DNA from: Saccoglossus kowalevskii
Lineage: Eukaryota > Hemichordata > Enteropneusta > Harrimaniidae
Direction: 5' to 3'
DNA: 27,447 nucleotides
NCBI RefSeq assembly: GCF_000003605.2
Contig: NW_003142798.1
Coordinates: 936,191 to 963,637 of the forward strand
Position 1 is the first letter of the stretch. The number at the start of each line of letters is the position of its first letter. The notes under the pieces were generated by a model. That model was not told the DNA's origin and ran no database searches. It saw only the letters and a program-made list of their open reading frames with translations. Shown in pieces: positions 19,800 to 27,447 of the stretch. Made by a program: the position numbers and the translations under genes.

Positions 19800-20240
19800 C
19801 ATTTGCACCAGATGGCATCCAATCATCATCTGTAGTGTGCACTTGTTGTGGTCTATGGAACAGGTTGTCAGCATCAACATTCCGTCTACCGGGTCTATAC
19901 TGCAGTTCAAAGTGGTACTGCGACAATGCGGCAAGCCATTGGTGTCCGGTCACATCCAATTTCACACTCCTAATATACATGAGCGAGTTGTCACCACAAC
20001 AAACTTGTTGCTGTGCAAGTAGTCACTAAACTTTTATGTGACAGCCCACTTCAGCGCAAAAAACAGCATATGAGCTGGATAGTTGCGACCACTCTTGGCT
20101 AGTCTTCGACTCACATATGCTACAACCCTCATCTGTTCTCCAGCAACCAGACCCACCAAACTTGCATCTGTATGGAGCGCAGAAGGGCTTGCTGTAGTCG
20201 GGATATGCCAGGACCTTTTTGGGTCATCAGCCACTCAACC
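19800..20240 (-). pseudogene. Gypsy RNase H fragment
   Basis: The minus strand shows LHTDASLVGL (first catalytic Asp, about 20177-20150), then RVVAYVSRRLAKSGRNYPAH and LKWAVT. After a frame change it continues with LDVTGHQWLAALSQYHFELQ and YRPGRRNVDADNL (about 19897-19860). These are the standard landmarks of Ty3/Gypsy RNase H. The join between the two halves is broken by a stop and frame change. Confidence 0.88.
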
Positions 20241-20890
20241 AAAGTGTTGAATGCTAGTTGGCATTCTGGAGTCCATTCAAACTTTGGCCACTGACCTCCT
20301 GGCACCAATCTCACATTGCTTCCTCTATCAGTTCTCTACCAGTTTTTGAATAGCCTTCAATGAAGCAGCGAGAATATTCCACTACTCTGGGAAATGTTTT
20401 CACCTCCTTGCGATGGTAATTACAAGCCAGGTTCTCAAGGTTTCGGTTTTCCCTGGGTCTGTCTGTATGCCGTCTTTTGATACAACATGGCCAAGATATT
20501 TGATCTTTTCCTTGAAGAACTTGCACTTCTTAGCCTTCAGACCTGCAGGCGCTGGAACATCTGTTGAAGTCTGCACAAGTGTTCTTCACGTGTTCTGTAT
20601 CAGAGTACACCACAATGTCATAGTCCTAAACTCTTCTCCATAATCCGCTGAAACTCGCTGGCACTGGTTGCCAGTCCCATGGGAAACCTGAGGCACTCAA
20701 AGTGACCAAACAGTGTGATGAATGTCATCTTCTCCACATCTCTGTCATCCATGACCAGTACCCCAACTTCAAGTCTAACATACTGAATAATGTCGCCCCT
20801 TCAAAGCATCAAAGCACCCTTCGATGCGTGGTGGAACATATGCATCTCTGATAGTGTGTGCATTCAACTTTCGATAGTCTATGTACAGCT

Positions 20891-21692
20891 CAATCTGATT
20901 AAAATCTGATGTAGTGTACAGGCTTTAATTATTTTATTATTTTACTTTGATTTTGATTTTGTGATTTGTTTTTAATTCCGCCCTACATACATTTGAGACT
21001 GCCTATGTAACGAGATTTCAAAGAGACCCACTATCAACGATTTTAGTCAACAGATCACAGACCTCCTTCTATAGTGCACCTGATGACGTCACCAGCAAAG
21101 TCAGGTAAAAAAAAACGCTTAAATAAAATGACGGATTATACCAACGTTAGTGACAATGACATTACCGTTAGTTAGCTTGTCGGTAAGTTTATCATTGTCA
21201 AATGTAACGAAAGTCATCTTTTATTTTTATGTTTATATTGTGGCTTGAATGGTTTCAGTTTAGCTCGTTATTTTGCATAGTTGTTCCGGGAGTGTAGATT
21301 TTTTCCCCACCAATATCCGTTTCAAGGCGCTTGCCCTGGAGACGGCTGATGTTTTGTTGACGATCAGGTCATATATTAATCAAAATGTATCAACATTTTG
21401 TACATAATACAATTACTCTTTATAAAGAAATATACTAGTAATTTCTAATTAATGGTTTATTCAAGTGGGCAAAATATAATGTTCAGAAAGATTGCCTGTA
21501 AAGTGAAAAGTGAAGCAACAGACAGCCTGTATAAAAAGGGGGCTGTGATTGCTTGTTATATAGGCAATGGGTCATATTTTTGTTGGCTTTCGCAATTACC
21601 AAAACTTCAAAAAATAAATACTAGATTGAAGTAAAATAAAAACAAAACAAAAAAAACAACAAACAAAATAGGATCTCATTTTAATCAGATTG
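20891..21692. mobile_element. non-autonomous TIR DNA transposon (MITE-like) nested in Gypsy RT
   Basis: The 15-bp perfect terminal inverted repeats are CAATCTGATTAAAAT at 20891-20905 and ATTTTAATCAGATTG at 21678-21692. TGTACAGC at 20882-20889 and 21693-21700 flanks it as an 8-bp target-site duplication (or 9 bp with one mismatch, TGTACAGCT/TGTACAGCC). The insert of about 802 bp cuts the Gypsy RT reading precisely and encodes no transposase. The superfamily is not certain; an 8-9 bp duplication would fit hAT, Mutator-like or Merlin/P groups. Confidence 0.85.
21084..21091. promoter_or_regulatory. perfect CRE palindrome TGACGTCA
   Basis: The full 8-bp CREB/ATF site TGACGTCA lies inside the nested TIR element. 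There is no evidence of a nearby transcript, so a chance occurrence is quite possible. Confidence 0.25.
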
Positions 21693-22416
21693 TGTACAGC
21701 CACGTGCTTCCATCTTTCTTTGTCACCATCACAATCGGAGCCACCCAGGGACTAAGTGACTCGCATAGAACACCACTGTCAATCATACCCTACAATACCT
21801 GTCTAAGTTCTTCATATTGAGCAGGTAATACACGCCTATGACACTCTCTTATCGGCTCATCATTCGTCAGCCAAAACATCTGCGTTACTCTCAAAACATT
21901 CCATTACCTCAGCCAACTGATGTCCATGGAGTTGGGCTTGGGACATGTCAAACTTCACCCCTTTCACATGAAATTGCTTATTCATGTTACCGACTTCTCT
22001 CACACCAGCATGTGGCTACTCAATAAACAGGCCGTCGGATTTGTCGCCACATTTGATGTTGTTTTGTCACTCAGCTCCGCCATGACCACATACTCACCAC
22101 ACTGAGTCCCACCACGCACCTTGCTCCAGACAATGCAATCAGTGTCAGGTCGCACAGTGAGTGGAGTCTTACACACGGCATTAACCTCACAAATATGGCC
22201 GTCAAAACCAACAAATTTGTCTGGCTTTGAGTGCACGACAAGTTCCTTCGCCTATTCTATTGTACTGACCAGGCAACCCATCTCTAACCAGTCAAGCAGG
22301 TTAGTACCAGCAGTAACTGGCACTCAGTTGTACTCGTTATCAGCCACCACCATAACAATGTGTGATATTCCCACTCATCAGCAAACATTGAACGAGGGAA
22401 AGACAGAGGGACTTCA

Positions 22417-22452
22417 ATATACCCTACATACGACATATACCCTACATACGAC
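22417..22452. repeat. perfect 18-bp tandem duplication in the Gypsy PR-RT spacer
   Basis: ATATACCCTACATACGAC occurs twice head to tail. On the minus strand it is in frame and gives a six-residue duplication (SYVGYM SYVGYI). The two copies are identical, so the duplication is younger than most of the decay around it. Confidence 0.9.
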
Positions 22453-22499
22453 AATCTCTCACCACCAGCTCCTGTGACAACAAGATTTATCAAGGGGTT

Positions 22500-22625
22500 T
22501 CACAAGGCAAGGTGTTTACAGCAGAAAGCATTTCCTACACACGTGACCTGCGAACCTGTATCCAGTAAACAAGCACATTCCCCTGATGAAAATGGAACCC
22601 TCACGATTTGATCCAACCAAACGAT
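22500..22625 (-). pseudogene. Gypsy aspartic protease fragment
   Basis: One minus-strand frame reads GECACLLDTGSQVTCVGNAF, with the catalytic DTGS at 22562-22551. This is the retropepsin-like active site that precedes RT in Ty3/Gypsy pol. Sequence on either side is in other frames. The spacer towards RT (about 22490-21990) still shows PR-RT linker-like sequence, including an in-frame 18-bp tandem duplication. Confidence 0.8.
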
Positions 22626-22839
22626 CCCATACACTGTTTGTCATTATGAGTGGTTTTTGGCCTTGACGCGAAGTATGTATACCATCTGGTTCTCTGCCTT
22701 TTCTACCAGTGAACCACCATAATGCTGTTCTACACTCTTTTCTACATGCTTTACAGCAGAATGTTGATTGCGCTTGCATTTTCAGCAGTGAAGAATAACT
22801 GTGATAGTAGTGAGAGTTTGACCAAGTATGGAAAACACT

Positions 22840-23963
22840 ATCAGGCTTCTTGACAGCATGCATAGGACACCTCGATGATGTCCTCACAAGTGTAGCAAGT
22901 AATAACTCTCTCCGATTTGGCTGAGCACTGCTTGGCCATGTTACCCAACTCATTGCAGATGTAACACCTGAAGATGCCATGTGGTTTTGTCACATGGTGC
23001 AGGTTCGAAAACAGAGACGCCATTGTCAGCTGCAGGTGCTGTCGCATCCTTGAGTACTATGACATCGGCTTGCTTGCACCATCATCGCTTTTCTCCCCAC
23101 ATTGTCACACTGCCTATCATCCTTACGATCATCCCCAGCCAGTGACACATGACCCTTGACTGCAGCGGTCGTGTTACTCCTGTCAGACCATTCCTGTTCA
23201 TTCTATGCAAGTCTCAGGCCAGAGATGTTTTCAAACTTGTGCTGCATTACATTCTTTACGTCTCTATGGCTGCAATGCCTCCCCGCTCTTTAATTGCATT
23301 AAGTGCAAACTACAACCACAAGCCATAGTCCTTTATGTCCTCACCTTCCCTTTGTCAACTGTCTTTGCAAAACCTTTCTAATATCATTCTCTGAACCACT
23401 CTCCACTTTGCCATAGGGAATTTCCAATGTCGAAATGATGTCATCAATGTAAGCATTCTCTCCCATGTTCATGATCAATTCCGCCGCGTCACCTTTCAAA
23501 GACACCTTTATGACAGTATTCAGCATGATTGGTGACATAGTCTTTTTTCCTCAGACAACCAATAGCATATTTCCATTGTCCAAAGTCAACATCCCCCTTG
23601 CATTGGTCGTTGCCGGAGAATGTAGACATGCAGGGTCTTGCGTATGCATCAAGGCCAACAATATATTGAACGCGTTCTCCACCTTCAATGCCATTCACAG
23701 GTGTGGTGGTGCTTTTCAGTATTTCCACGTCAGGGCAGCCGACCATACTTTCTCTCGGAATGCCATGTAGACTGTCCATCTTGCGATAGCGTCATTCACA
23801 TTCCTTTCGCATCTCCTCCATGAGAGACTCGTCAGTGTGTTTCTGTTTAATCTCTTCGTCTACCAATCTACGGGCTCTTTCACGCAAGCAATCATCTCTA
23901 CATCTCTGTGTGTTCAGCATCACCTGATACAGGTGTATCTAAAAAAGAACCGCCCTCTGCCAT
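22840..23963 (-). pseudogene. Gypsy gag remnant with altered zinc knuckle
   Basis: The likely start is ATG at 23963-23961 (MAEGGSFLDTPVSGD). An acidic/basic helical stretch (LRERARRLVDEEIKQK) follows after a frame change, then FSGNDQCKGDVDFGQWKYA, then another frame with SLKGDAAELIMNMG. This is the usual order of a Ty3/Gypsy capsid (the 'SLKGEAA' helix). The knuckle near 22970-22925 reads CYICNELGNMAKQC, a CxxCxxxxNxxxxC in which the usual histidine is asparagine. A second CxxC follows. Several frameshifts and at least one stop are present. Confidence 0.82.
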
Positions 23964-24293
23964 ATTGACAAGTAACCACAAGTACAAAGTGAACCCAATG
24001 TCACAAAATTGACTGATCACTTTGACTGTAAACCAACACCAGATGGTTTCTGCTCCACTCTTGCTCTAATGTAACTGAACAGCGATCCACACGCACCAAC
24101 ATCACGTTTGTTATTCAATTACCAACCGAGCCAACATGTTTGGGCGCCAATCGGCCACCCCTGGCAATCATGGGACTCTGACTGGGCGAGGCAGATGACG
24201 AAACTTCTGTCCACCAATCTAAATAATCTCAGCAGGAGTCGTCTTTCTTCTCCCAATCTCAGGGGCTGTCTCTGGTACCAACAACACACTTGG

Positions 24294-24331
24294 TGGTCCG
24301 GAGTAGAGGACTTGGTCCGGAGTAGAGGACT
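24294..24331. repeat. perfect 19-bp tandem duplication
   Basis: GGTCCGGAGTAGAGGACTT occurs twice head to tail with no differences (24294-24312 and 24313-24331). It is a recent slippage-type event in non-coding DNA. Confidence 0.9.
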
Positions 24332-24514
24332 TGGCATGTAGATACAGTCAGGGAATGAGTCAGTCAACCCAAGAATTCTGCCAACACAGATATTATGAAC
24401 AGTGACAGCATATGCTGCCGATATGATGCCCACCATACAGTGAGAATTACAATAGAATAAAACCCACTAATAATTGCTACACCATATTAACCCAACAGAA
24501 CCTAGGCAACCTAA

Positions 24515-24606
24515 TTAAACTAAATTAAGCTGGCAGGACCTTGTTGCCTAGTCGTTAAACTGAATTAACCTGGTGGCACTTAAACTAAATTTACCTGACA
24601 GGGTCT
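24515..24606. repeat. three ~26-bp related units
   Basis: TTAAACTAAATTAAGCTGGCAGGACC (24515-24540), TTAAACTGAATTAACCTGGTGGCACT (24555-24580) and TTAAACTAAATTTACCTGACAGGGTCT (from 24580) share one pattern. This is a small degenerate tandem repeat. Confidence 0.7.
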
Positions 24607-25542
24607 GATTCTCAGCCCGACTACAATAAAATGCCAAACTACTATACAGAAGCAATAAATACTGCTCGCACCAGCTCCCACGCTATACAAAAAAAGGTGA
24701 GGCATGTGAACGAGAAAAGATTAATAATGCCTGACACAGAGTAAATATTAAATCATTAGCTCAGTATACACACATGCATGCACTCAAATATGCACACAAA
24801 ATACAAGGATTTAAATGCATGTCACAATAAAATCATTTCACGACGCAATCCTGAGATGTGGCTGATTGAATAGTGTGACTGTTTCATCAAAGAGAGTGCG
24901 TCACCACCCAAAAACGCCACCAAACAAGAAAATTTGCTGTGGTTTTTCAAACAAGCCAAAACAATGCAAGTACCATAACGTGTGTTCACAGCAATAATTT
25001 ATTCTTGATAAAAAACACAAACAGCAGTCAAAACGGCTCACATAATACACAGGAAAATTCACAGAAGCACGCTATAGATGATGACGCAACCAAAAGCTAT
25101 ACACAAAAAGTTTTCTCACTCTCCAGAAAAAAAGATGTAAATCATAAAGTTTTGATGCAATACAAATTCATGTGAGGACCGTTCAACGTTCAATAGCAAT
25201 CAACAATGTCTGGGACACTTTTCCGCTAAACGATTTACCTACAAGTCTCGACAAACTTCACATAGGTTGAACTAGATGTCCATCGGCGCATCACAACAAC
25301 AGTGTTTTTCTTCAGCGACGACTTTCTTGTCCCGGAATTTACGATCTACTTCCAACCTTTGTTCAGTGGCCACACATTCTTCTCTCGACGGCACAGTGCG
25401 ACGTGTCCAGCTCAAACCCACAAAAGTTAGTGAGATAGATCTGACCCGATCATTGTTTCTCTCCTCCAGTACAACACTTCCAAAATGTTCCAGAATAAAC
25501 AATTTCAGAATTTGACATGTATATTTATACAGTATATATTGT

Positions 25543-25890
25543 TTGAATGTTTGGTGTGATTATTGTACACAAATTGTGAATACTGTGCGAGTGGCTTATA
25601 ATAACGCTATAAGATTGATCTTTAGCCTTAAACGGGCTAGCAGCGATAGTGGTAATTGTGTGAATAGAAATATTTTGAACTTTGAATCTCTTCAGCGCAA
25701 GGAATTATATAACTTCAGTCAGTGCCTACTTACGAGCGAAAATGCCTTAATTCGTACTTGTGTCAATTCTGATTTTCCTATCCAAATTTTGCACTAATCT
25801 TAGACGTATTTATTAGTGTTGGTGTTTGTTATGTATTTAATATGGGACTTTTTTGGCCTGAAATAAAGGATTAAATAAAAATAATACATA
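25543..25890 (+). mobile_element. 5'-truncated LINE (non-LTR retrotransposon) 3' end
   Basis: The + strand frame 25543-25797 reads VRVAYNNAIRLIFSLKRAS, then ILNFESLQRKELYNFSQCLL and ENALIRTC. This is the typical C-terminal region behind the RT of animal non-LTR retrotransposons (the 'LRVAYNDAxRxxxxLPR...P.F..LxRK' signature). The stop is followed by a short 3' UTR and an A-rich tail, AAATAAAGGATTAAATAAAAATAATA (25860-25885). The 5' part is missing, as is usual for LINE insertions. It lies in sense with the LRR-Roc gene, in the same intron. The clade was not determined. Confidence 0.8.
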
Positions 25891-26112
25891 GTACGCAAAG
25901 GATTACAAAATCGAAATGTATACAAATAATGAAAAAATCACATAAAATACCAACTATCGAACAGACTGGTGCCCTATCAAGTCATACCTGCAGCAACCAT
26001 TAATACACAGGGAGGTTACACCTGTTGATTTCAAGCCAACTCAACGCCACATTCAAATGTGACAGCTACCATCTCGAAAATTTTGAAATGAGTTATTTTG
26101 CCTATTTTGCAG

Positions 26113-26271
26113 TACTTCGCGCATATGTTGCTATGTGTGGACCTTATGGTGCTGGGAAGACATCAACAAAAAGAAATTTAGTTGGTGAGCCATTTCAGGA
26201 GCAACATGTCAGTACTGAAATGGGAGATGTATTTGCTTTAAATCTAGACAGTTGGACCATTGAACATAAAG
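26113..26271 (+). CDS. exon of the LRR-Roc (ROCO) protein: G1/Walker A of the Roc GTPase
   Basis: The exon is bounded by TATTTTGCAG at 26103-26112 and AAAG|GTAAAT at 26268-26277. It is 159 bp, phase 1 to phase 1, matching the phase of the LRR exon. It encodes LRAYVAMCGPYGAGKTSTKR, in which GPYGAGKT (26139-26162) is a complete P-loop (GxxxxGKT), followed by the GEPFQEQHVSTE stretch. The hydrophobic beta-strand before the P-loop and the 'STE' in the switch I position fit Roc, a Ras-like domain that binds GTP through the P-loop Lys and Thr. The exon ends shortly after switch I. Roc is known to act with COR as a dimerising GTPase module; this is family knowledge, not seen here. Confidence 0.85.
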
Positions 26272-26732
26272 GTAAATGATCAGAGTGTTGAAAGTCTTTA
26301 TCAAGTAAAGACTGTATTTTAAGCTTGGTGTTTGGTGTTCACGCTAGCTGCTGTACTATTATGAGAAGCTATCACCCATATACTAAATTGCAAGTCTTGG
26401 AGGTTTGGCAACAAGTTATTTCTCTCAACTCCCAGTCTTGCCTCAATCTCTCATTATAACAATTCCAGTTGTCTGGCTTTATTATGACACAACAATCTTC
26501 TCATAGCTCACATACTTCTGTACATATATGGTTGTTTTGTTATGATGACTTTCATAATGTTTGTCTGATAGCATTGCACTGTTTTTACTCACTAAAGTTT
26601 AATGTCATTTGAAAAAAAGTTACATAACGACACTGATTACCGTGGTACACAGAGCTATGCAAATAAATTTATATGTATTAAATGCAGAAATCAGTATTGT
26701 CAAAAATCAGAAATATATATTCCCTATTTCAG
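26272..26732 (+). other. intron between the G1 and G3 exons of the LRR-Roc gene
   Basis: The 461-bp intron has a GTAAAT donor and a TTCCCTATTTCAG acceptor. Stops occur in all frames. The pyrimidine-rich acceptor is well formed. No repeat or other feature was seen. Confidence 0.7.
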
Positions 26733-26992
26733 CACGACCTGAAAATTCAGATCAACACCTCAATCCAGAAAACAGCAACATCTGTTCTACTACCCGGAGT
26801 ACATCACGAGTTATTCTAGATAGTGGAGACAGAAGCGAAATGAGTCGTCAATCATCTGTTGATAGAGCAGCATCTGATCAGCTTATACGTCTGGATGAAC
26901 GTATACTACAAGCAGAAAACACAGAAACAAGAGACTTCGATGTTACGCTCATCGACTTCGCAGGACAACAAGTCTATGAAATTTCTCATCAG
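26733..26992 (+). CDS. exon of the LRR-Roc (ROCO) protein: G3 motif of the Roc GTPase
   Basis: The exon runs from the CTATTTCAG acceptor (26724-26732) to the CAG|GTTAAA donor at 26990-26998. It enters in phase 1 and leaves in phase 0. The first two thirds encode a polar, Ser/Asn/Asp/Glu/Arg-rich linker of low predicted structure. The end reads DFDVTLIDFAGQQVYEISHQ, a hydrophobic strand followed by the G3/Walker B motif DFAGQ (26954-26968) and the QxxY..SHQ segment typical of ROCO proteins. The catalytic-position glutamine is intact. G4 (NKxD/TKxD), COR and any kinase or death domain must lie beyond the window. The gene is therefore partial. Confidence 0.88.
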
Positions 26993-27447
26993 GTTAAATC
27001 AATACATTTTCTCATATCAACACTTGCACACCTCCAAGTAACAACTCTGGTATTGTATTTGACATCCAGACACTAAGTGACAGCAATATTTTGAAATGAG
27101 AAGCATATTATTTATCTGTTCTTACAAAGATGTCCTAATGACAGCTCATATAGTGCTTAAGGATGTAGTAGACTTTCGTTGGGCAAAACAGAAAAAGCTT
27201 GATAAAAATAATAATAATGATTAATGACTAACAATTTTTACATGTTGTTGTAGCCCTTGCAACACACTATCCAAAATTATGTCAACGTTAATTATGTCAC
27301 GTGACTGCTAAATAAACAAAATCAATTGTTCTGCAATTTTTACTGCTACTAGAAAACGAAAACAGTTAGCCAACACATTTTTATGAGAAAAGGAAGACTA
27401 CAATGTTCTCAACAATAATGTAAAAAAGATAGTTTCTGATTGTTTGG
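26993..27447 (+). other. intron of the LRR-Roc gene running off the window
   Basis: AT-rich sequence after the G3 exon donor, with no acceptor-bounded coding stretch that continues Roc (no G4-like TKxD in an open frame). The next exon is presumably to the right. Confidence 0.55.

Larger units (their letters stand above)
20480..21850 (-). pseudogene. Gypsy reverse transcriptase, split by a nested TIR element
   Basis: The N-terminal part (about 21850-21701) reads LPAQYEELRQVL, GMIDSGVLCESLSPWVAPI and VTKKDGS. The reading resumes below 20890 with IDYRKLNAHTIRDAY, followed by FGHFECLRFPMGLATS (FPMGLATS at 20686-20663). The polymerase box expected as YxDD reads YSDT (20607-20596), so the second catalytic aspartate is lost. 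YLGHVVS-type sequence appears near 20500 across frames. The 20891-21692 insertion interrupts the domain just before IDYRKLN. Frameshifts are frequent. Confidence 0.88.
19190..23963 (-). mobile_element. decayed Ty3/Gypsy LTR retrotransposon
   Basis: The minus strand carries, in canonical order, gag (from ATG at 23963), a zinc knuckle (about 22960), an aspartic protease (DTGS at 22562-22551), reverse transcriptase (about 21850-20480), RNase H (about 20240-19800) and the start of integrase (about 19560-19190). The RT is interrupted by a TIR element at 20891-21692. Many stops and frameshifts, an altered YxDD box, an altered zinc knuckle and a truncated integrase show it is long dead. A 5' LTR and primer-binding site were not identified. 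It lies antisense to the LRR-Roc gene, within its long intron. Confidence 0.92.
23964..25540. other. non-coding stretch, no gene recognised
   Basis: This lies upstream of the Gypsy gag on its coding strand, so a 5' LTR and leader were expected. No primer-binding site and no match to the candidate 3' LTR was seen. Two small repeat clusters are listed separately. Overlapping ORFs of about 77 codons on both strands at 25272-25515 show no recognisable domain. Confidence 0.45.

Noticed and set aside
25272..25515. Overlapping ~77-codon ORFs on both strands near the expected 5' LTR of the Gypsy element
   Set aside because: Neither matches a gag, LTR or host protein that I recognise, and the sequence does not resemble the candidate 3' LTR.
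1..27447. tRNA, rRNA, CRISPR or bacterial-type operons
   Set aside because: No A/B box pair with a cloverleaf, no rRNA-like block, no regularly spaced short direct repeats with unique spacers, and the gene structure is eukaryotic.

Overview
The window is nuclear DNA from an invertebrate animal. It is AT-rich with very low coding density, has spliceosomal introns with GT..AG borders, and carries a dense mix of metazoan transposable elements (Ty3/Gypsy, a tyrosine-recombinase retrotransposon, a LINE and a TIR transposon). The species cannot be fixed from sequence reading alone. The mix of ROCO-type genes with these elements would fit lophotrochozoans, cnidarians or invertebrate deuterostomes. 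Nothing suggests a prokaryote: there are no operons, and almost all open frames are short chance ORFs.

Only one host gene can be supported. It lies on the + strand and has three recognisable exons: an LRR exon (14093-14560), an exon with the G1/Walker A motif of a Roc GTPase (26113-26271), and an exon with the G3 motif DFAGQ (26733-26992). The splice phases join cleanly (phase 1, phase 1, phase 1, then phase 0 at the last donor). The gene is therefore an LRR-Roc (ROCO family) protein whose 3' part (rest of Roc, COR and beyond) lies past the right edge. A 26-base piece at the left edge ending in a good donor may be an upstream exon, but this is weak.

Region by region: 1-8.8 kb is non-coding with short palindromes, hairpins and one copy each of two longer dispersed repeats. 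The stretch 8.8-12.5 kb is repeat-dominated: a tandem array with two nearly identical 313-bp units carrying GCCATTTTG motifs, then a degenerate AT-rich array. From 12.9 to 14.9 kb, two inverted copies of a ~280-bp repeat flank the LRR exon. The ~11.5-kb intron between the LRR and G1 exons holds, in order, a decayed DIRS/Ngaro-like element (15.1-17.05 kb, minus), LTR-like fragments, a decayed Ty3/Gypsy element (19.2-23.96 kb, minus) split by a nested ~0.8-kb TIR element (20891-21692), and the 3' end of a LINE (25.5-25.9 kb, plus).

The two long retroelements lie antisense to the gene. Their coding capacity is destroyed by stops, frameshifts, deletions and active-site changes, so they read as fossils. 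I see no clearly new molecular system. The most interesting points are the long insertion between switch I and G3 in the Roc domain, the inverted repeats enclosing the LRR exon, the regularly spaced YY1-like motifs, the nested TIR element with terminal repeats and target-site duplication, and an apparent templated insertion inside the DIRS-like RNase H.
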